Shown: positions 61,236 to 64,000 of the stretch, in pieces
Layout: the number at the start of each line of letters is the position of its first letter
Position numbering within the stretch: position 1 is the first letter of the stretch
Source of the DNA: Serratia marcescens
GTDB lineage: Bacteria > Pseudomonadota > Gammaproteobacteria > Enterobacterales > Enterobacteriaceae
Reading direction: 5' to 3'
Assembly: GCF_001902635.1 (NCBI RefSeq)
Contig: NZ_MJAO01000011.1
Location: 115,346-179,345 of the forward strand
DNA: 64,000 nt
The notes under the pieces: model-generated
What the model saw: the letters and a program-made list of their open reading frames with translations, nothing else
Told to the model about the DNA's origin: nothing
The model's database searches: none
Made by a program: the position numbers and the translations under genes

Positions 61236-62771
61236 ATGGAAGGATCGACTTTACTGACCGCCATTTTACTGTTCCTGTTCGCCGCGGTGGTGACGGTGCC
61301 GATCGCTCGTCGCTTGGGAATCGGCGCAGTGCTGGGCTATCTGATCGCCGGCATCGCCATCGGCCCCTGGGGATTGGGCTTCATTCGCGACGTCGACGAG
61401 ATCCTGCACTTTTCTGAGCTGGGCGTGGTGTTCCTGATGTTCATCATCGGCCTGGAGCTGAACCCCAGCAAGCTGTGGGAGCTGCGGCGCTCGATCTTCG
61501 GCGCCGGCGCCGGCCAGGTGTTGCTCACCGCGGCGGTGCTGGGCGCACTGCTGTACCTGACGCACTTCGCCTGGCAGGCGGCGGTGATCGGCGGCGTCGG
61601 CCTGGCGATGTCTTCCACCGCCATGGCGTTGCAGTTGATGCGCGAGAAGGGCATGAACCGCAACGAGGGCGGCCAACTGGGCTTCTCGGTGCTGCTGTTC
61701 CAGGATATGGCGGTGATCCCGGCGCTGGCGTTGATCCCTATTCTGGCCGGCGCCGGCGGCACCAGCGATGACTGGGCGAAGATCGCGCTCAAGGTGGCGG
61801 CGTTTGGCGGCATGCTGCTCGGCGGCCGTTTCCTGCTGCGGCCGCTGTTCCGCTATATCGCCGCCTCCGGCGTGCGTGAGATCTTCACCGCTGCGGCGCT
61901 GCTGTTGGTGCTCGGTTCGGCGTTGTTCATGGATGTGCTCGGCCTGTCGATGGCGCTCGGCACTTTCATCGCCGGCGTGCTGCTGGCGGAGAGTGAATAC
62001 CGTCACGAACTGGAGATCTCCATCGAGCCGTTTAAAGGGTTGCTGCTGGGGCTGTTCTTTATCTCGGTGGGCATGGTGCTGAATATCGGCGTACTTTACA
62101 CCCATCTGGCTGAAGTGCTGATCGGCGTGCTGGTGTTGGTGGCGGTCAAATCCGGCGTGCTCTACGGGATATCGCGCCTGTTCGGCCTGCGCAGCTCGGT
62201 GCGCTTACAGTTCGCCGGCGTGCTCAGCCAGGGCGGCGAATTCGCCTTCGTGCTGTTCTCGGCAGCGGGCGCCCAAAAGGTGCTGCAGCCGGATCAGCTG
62301 TCTTTGCTGCTGGTGGTGGTGACGCTGTCGATGATGACCACGCCGCTGCTGATGCAGGCGATCGACCGCATTTTGGCGCGCCGCTACAACGCCAAAGACG
62401 AAGACGAGGAGACGCCGTACGTGGAAGATGACGATCCGCAGGTGATCATCGTTGGCTTCGGGCGCTTCGGCCAGGTGATTGGCCGCCTGTTGATGGCCAA
62501 CAAAATGCGCATTACCGTACTGGAGCGCGACGTCAGCGCCGTTGGCGTACTACGGCGCTACGGTTACAAGGTCTATTACGGCGACGCCACCGAGCTGGAG
62601 CTGCTGCGCGCGGCGGGCGCCGAGAAAGCCAAGTCGATCGTGATCACCTGCAATGAGCCGGAAGACACCATGGAGATCGTGCGGCTGTGCCAGCAGCACT
62701 TCCCGAACCTGAGCATTTTGGCGCGCGCGCGCGGCCGTGTGGAGGCGCATGAGCTGCTGCAGGCGGGGTGA
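61236..62771 (+). CDS. kefB: KefB potassium/proton antiporter, truncated by a frameshift
   Basis: This 511-residue frame holds the membrane antiporter part of KefB (about 12 hydrophobic segments, [16 protein letters not shown]) and most of the RCK/TrkA-N nucleotide-binding domain ([17 protein letters not shown]). It stops at a TGA in the run gcggggtga. E. coli KefB is 601 residues and continues with [16 protein letters not shown]; the same sequence follows here in another frame. One missing G in the G-run at 62765-62768 explains the break. Kef systems release K+ and acidify the cytosol during electrophile stress. Whether the break is real or a sequencing error is open. Confidence 0.85.
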   Translation: MEGSTLLTAILLFLFAAVVTVPIARRLGIGAVLGYLIAGIAIGPWGLGFIRDVDEILHFSELGVVFLMFIIGLELNPSKLWELRRSIFGAGAGQVLLTAAVLGALLYLTHFAWQAAVIGGVGLAMSSTAMALQLMREKGMNRNEGGQLGFSVLLFQDMAVIPALALIPILAGAGGTSDDWAKIALKVAAFGGMLLGGRFLLRPLFRYIAASGVREIFTAAALLLVLGSALFMDVLGLSMALGTFIAGVLLAESEYRHELEISIEPFKGLLLGLFFISVGMVLNIGVLYTHLAEVLIGVLVLVAVKSGVLYGISRLFGLRSSVRLQFAGVLSQGGEFAFVLFSAAGAQKVLQPDQLSLLLVVVTLSMMTTPLLMQAIDRILARRYNAKDEDEETPYVEDDDPQVIIVGFGRFGQVIGRLLMANKMRITVLERDVSAVGVLRRYGYKVYYGDATELELLRAAGAEKAKSIVITCNEPEDTMEIVRLCQQHFPNLSILARARGRVEAHELLQAG

Positions 62772-63043
62772 AGCAGTTCAGCCGCGAAACCTTCTCCAGC
62801 GCGCTGGAGTTGGGGCGCAAGGCGCTGATGGAATTGGGCATGCACCCGCATCAGGCCTTCCGTGCCCAGCAGCATTTCCGCCGCCTGGATATGCGCATGC
62901 TGCGTGAACTGATGCCGCCGCATCAGGGCGATGTGGCGCAAATTTCCCGCGTGAAAGAGGCGCGGCGCGAGCTGGAAGAGCTGTTCCATCGCGAAATGCA
63001 AAAAGAAAGTCGCCAGTTCGACGGCTGGGATGAATACGAATAA
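62768..63043 (+). pseudogene. kefB: Detached C-terminal part of kefB
   Basis: About 91 codons encoding the C-terminal region of KefB ([20 protein letters not shown] to DGWDEYE), out of frame with the main kefB frame by one base. With one extra G at 62765-62768 the two join into a protein of about 602 residues, the normal length. A GTG at 62768 overlaps the upstream TGA and might allow re-initiation, but no Shine-Dalgarno is obvious. Confidence 0.8.
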
Positions 63044-63057
63044 GCGGGAGCATAACG

Positions 63058-63261
63058 ATGTCTGCAACACGTAAGAGATTTATCGCCGGGGCGGTGTGCC
63101 CGAGCTGTAGCGCCATGGATACGCTGGCGGTATGGCGAGAGGATCAGGTGGAGGTGGTGGAGTGCGTCAAGTGCGGCCACCATCAGCGCCAAACCGATCA
63201 ACAGGTGGAAAAACACGTTCGCCCGCAGGAACAGGTGATCGGCATTTTTCAGCCGAAGTAG
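63058..63261 (+). CDS. yheV: YheV, small zinc-ribbon-like protein
   Basis: A 67-residue protein of the DUF2387/YheV family. Two CxxC pairs, CPSC and CVKCG, suggest a small metal-binding ribbon. Function unknown. It lies 14 bases after the kefB region on the same strand, as in E. coli. Confidence 0.93.
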   Translation: MSATRKRFIAGAVCPSCSAMDTLAVWREDQVEVVECVKCGHHQRQTDQQVEKHVRPQEQVIGIFQPK

Positions 63262-63372
63262 CGTTTTTTTATCCCGGAGGGTACAGCGAGGCAGATTTCC
63301 GTTACAATCTGTCCGGAAAAGGCGCGCCCCCGATGACGGTGCGCGTCCTAGTAGCCAACGGTAGGAGATATC

Positions 63373-63960
63373 ATGAAAGTAGCAAAAGACTTGGTGGTCA
63401 GCCTGGCTTACCAAGTACGTACAGAAGACGGTGTTTTGGTTGATGAGTCTCCGGTGAGCGCACCGCTGGACTATCTGCACGGGCATGGTTCTCTGATCGC
63501 AGGTCTGGAAAAAGCGCTCGAAGGCCACGACGTTGGCGATCGTTTTGACGTTCACGTCGGCGCGAACGACGCGTACGGCAACTACGACGAAAACCTGGTG
63601 CAGCGCGTACCGAAAGACGTCTTCATGGGCGTTGACGAACTGCAGGTCGGCATGCGTTTCCTGGCAGACACCGATCAGGGTCCGGTTCCGGTCGAAATCA
63701 CTGAAGTTGACGGCGACCACGTGGTGGTTGACGGCAACCACATGCTGGCCGGCCAAAACCTGAACTTCAACGTGGAAGTTGTCGCGATCCGCGAAGCGAC
63801 CGCAGAAGAACTGGCGCACGGTCACGTACACGGCGAACACGACCATCACCACGAACACGGTGAAGGCTGCTGCGGTGGTCACGGCCACAGCCACGATCAC
63901 GACCATGGTCACGATCACGGTAAAGGCGGCTGCGGCAACGGCGGCTGCGGCTGCCACTAA
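63373..63960 (+). CDS. slyD: SlyD, FKBP-type prolyl isomerase and nickel chaperone
   Basis: A 195-residue FKBP-type peptidyl-prolyl isomerase with the insert-in-flap chaperone domain. The N-terminal core starts MKVAKDLVVSLAYQVRTEDG, and LDYLHGHGSLI is the FKBP signature. The tail after residue 150 is rich in His, Cys and Gly and binds nickel and other metals; in E. coli SlyD supplies nickel to hydrogenases. A tacaat -10-like element lies at 63303-63308. GGAG precedes the ATG. Confidence 0.98.
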   Translation: MKVAKDLVVSLAYQVRTEDGVLVDESPVSAPLDYLHGHGSLIAGLEKALEGHDVGDRFDVHVGANDAYGNYDENLVQRVPKDVFMGVDELQVGMRFLADTDQGPVPVEITEVDGDHVVVDGNHMLAGQNLNFNVEVVAIREATAEELAHGHVHGEHDHHHEHGEGCCGGHGHSHDHDHGHDHGKGGCGNGGCGCH

Positions 63961-64000
63961 GCAGAACGTAGTCACGAGACAAGAGGGCGGCCATCGGCTG

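Overview
The window looks like a GC-rich enterobacterial chromosome, most likely Serratia (S. marcescens-like). This rests on protein similarity recalled from E. coli K-12 and on gene order; no search was run. The backbone follows the E. coli feo-to-slyD region almost gene for gene: feoBA, tex, greB, ompR-envZ, pckA, hslO-hslR-yrfG-igaA, nudE, mrcA, hofMNOPQ, aroKB, damX-dam-rpe-gph-trpS, cysG-nirCDB, tsgA, ppiA, pabA, argD, yhfK, crp, yhfA, prkB, yheUT, yheS, kefGB, yheV, slyD.

Region by region. 1-4.4 kb (minus strand): ferrous iron uptake (partial feoB, feoA, a Fur-box candidate), then tex and greB. 4.6-8.3 kb: the co-chaperone pair cbpA-cbpM inserted ahead of the ompR-envZ osmosensing pair. 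8.3-9.1 kb: a VapBC/FitAB-type toxin-antitoxin pair in the convergent gap before pckA. 9.2-15.2 kb: pckA and the igaA-yrfG-hslR-hslO group (Rcs control, nucleotidase, heat shock). 15.7-22.4 kb: nudE, mrcA and the overlapping hofMNOPQ genes (type IV pilus-like DNA-use apparatus). 22.8-29 kb: aroK, aroB, damX, dam, rpe, gph, trpS. 29-34.2 kb: the nirBDC-cysG operon, with FNR and NarL/NarP sites placed as at E. coli nirB.

34.5-45.7 kb carries most of the accessory content: codA (no codB beside it), a chpSB-type toxin-antitoxin pair, tsgA, a LacI regulator with a GH4 6-phospho-glycosidase and a lone PTS EIIA behind a perfect 20-bp palindrome, ppiA, the pyruvate-sensing BtsS-BtsR system, and a HerA/YjgR-type ATPase. 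45.8-51.3 kb: pabA, argD (two ARG boxes), yhfK, crp, yhfA. 51.3-58.6 kb: prkB, yheU, yheT, a LysE/RhtB exporter, a PhzF-family protein and tauABCD (taurine as sulfur source). 58.6-64 kb: yheS, kefG, kefB broken by an apparent one-base deletion, yheV and slyD.

I saw no rRNA, tRNA, CRISPR array, prophage or insertion sequence. I found no convincing new multi-gene system. The best leads are the kefB frameshift, the incomplete LacI/GH4/EIIA sugar locus, and the two toxin-antitoxin pairs placed between backbone genes. Long antisense reading frames are common here because of the high GC content and were left out.
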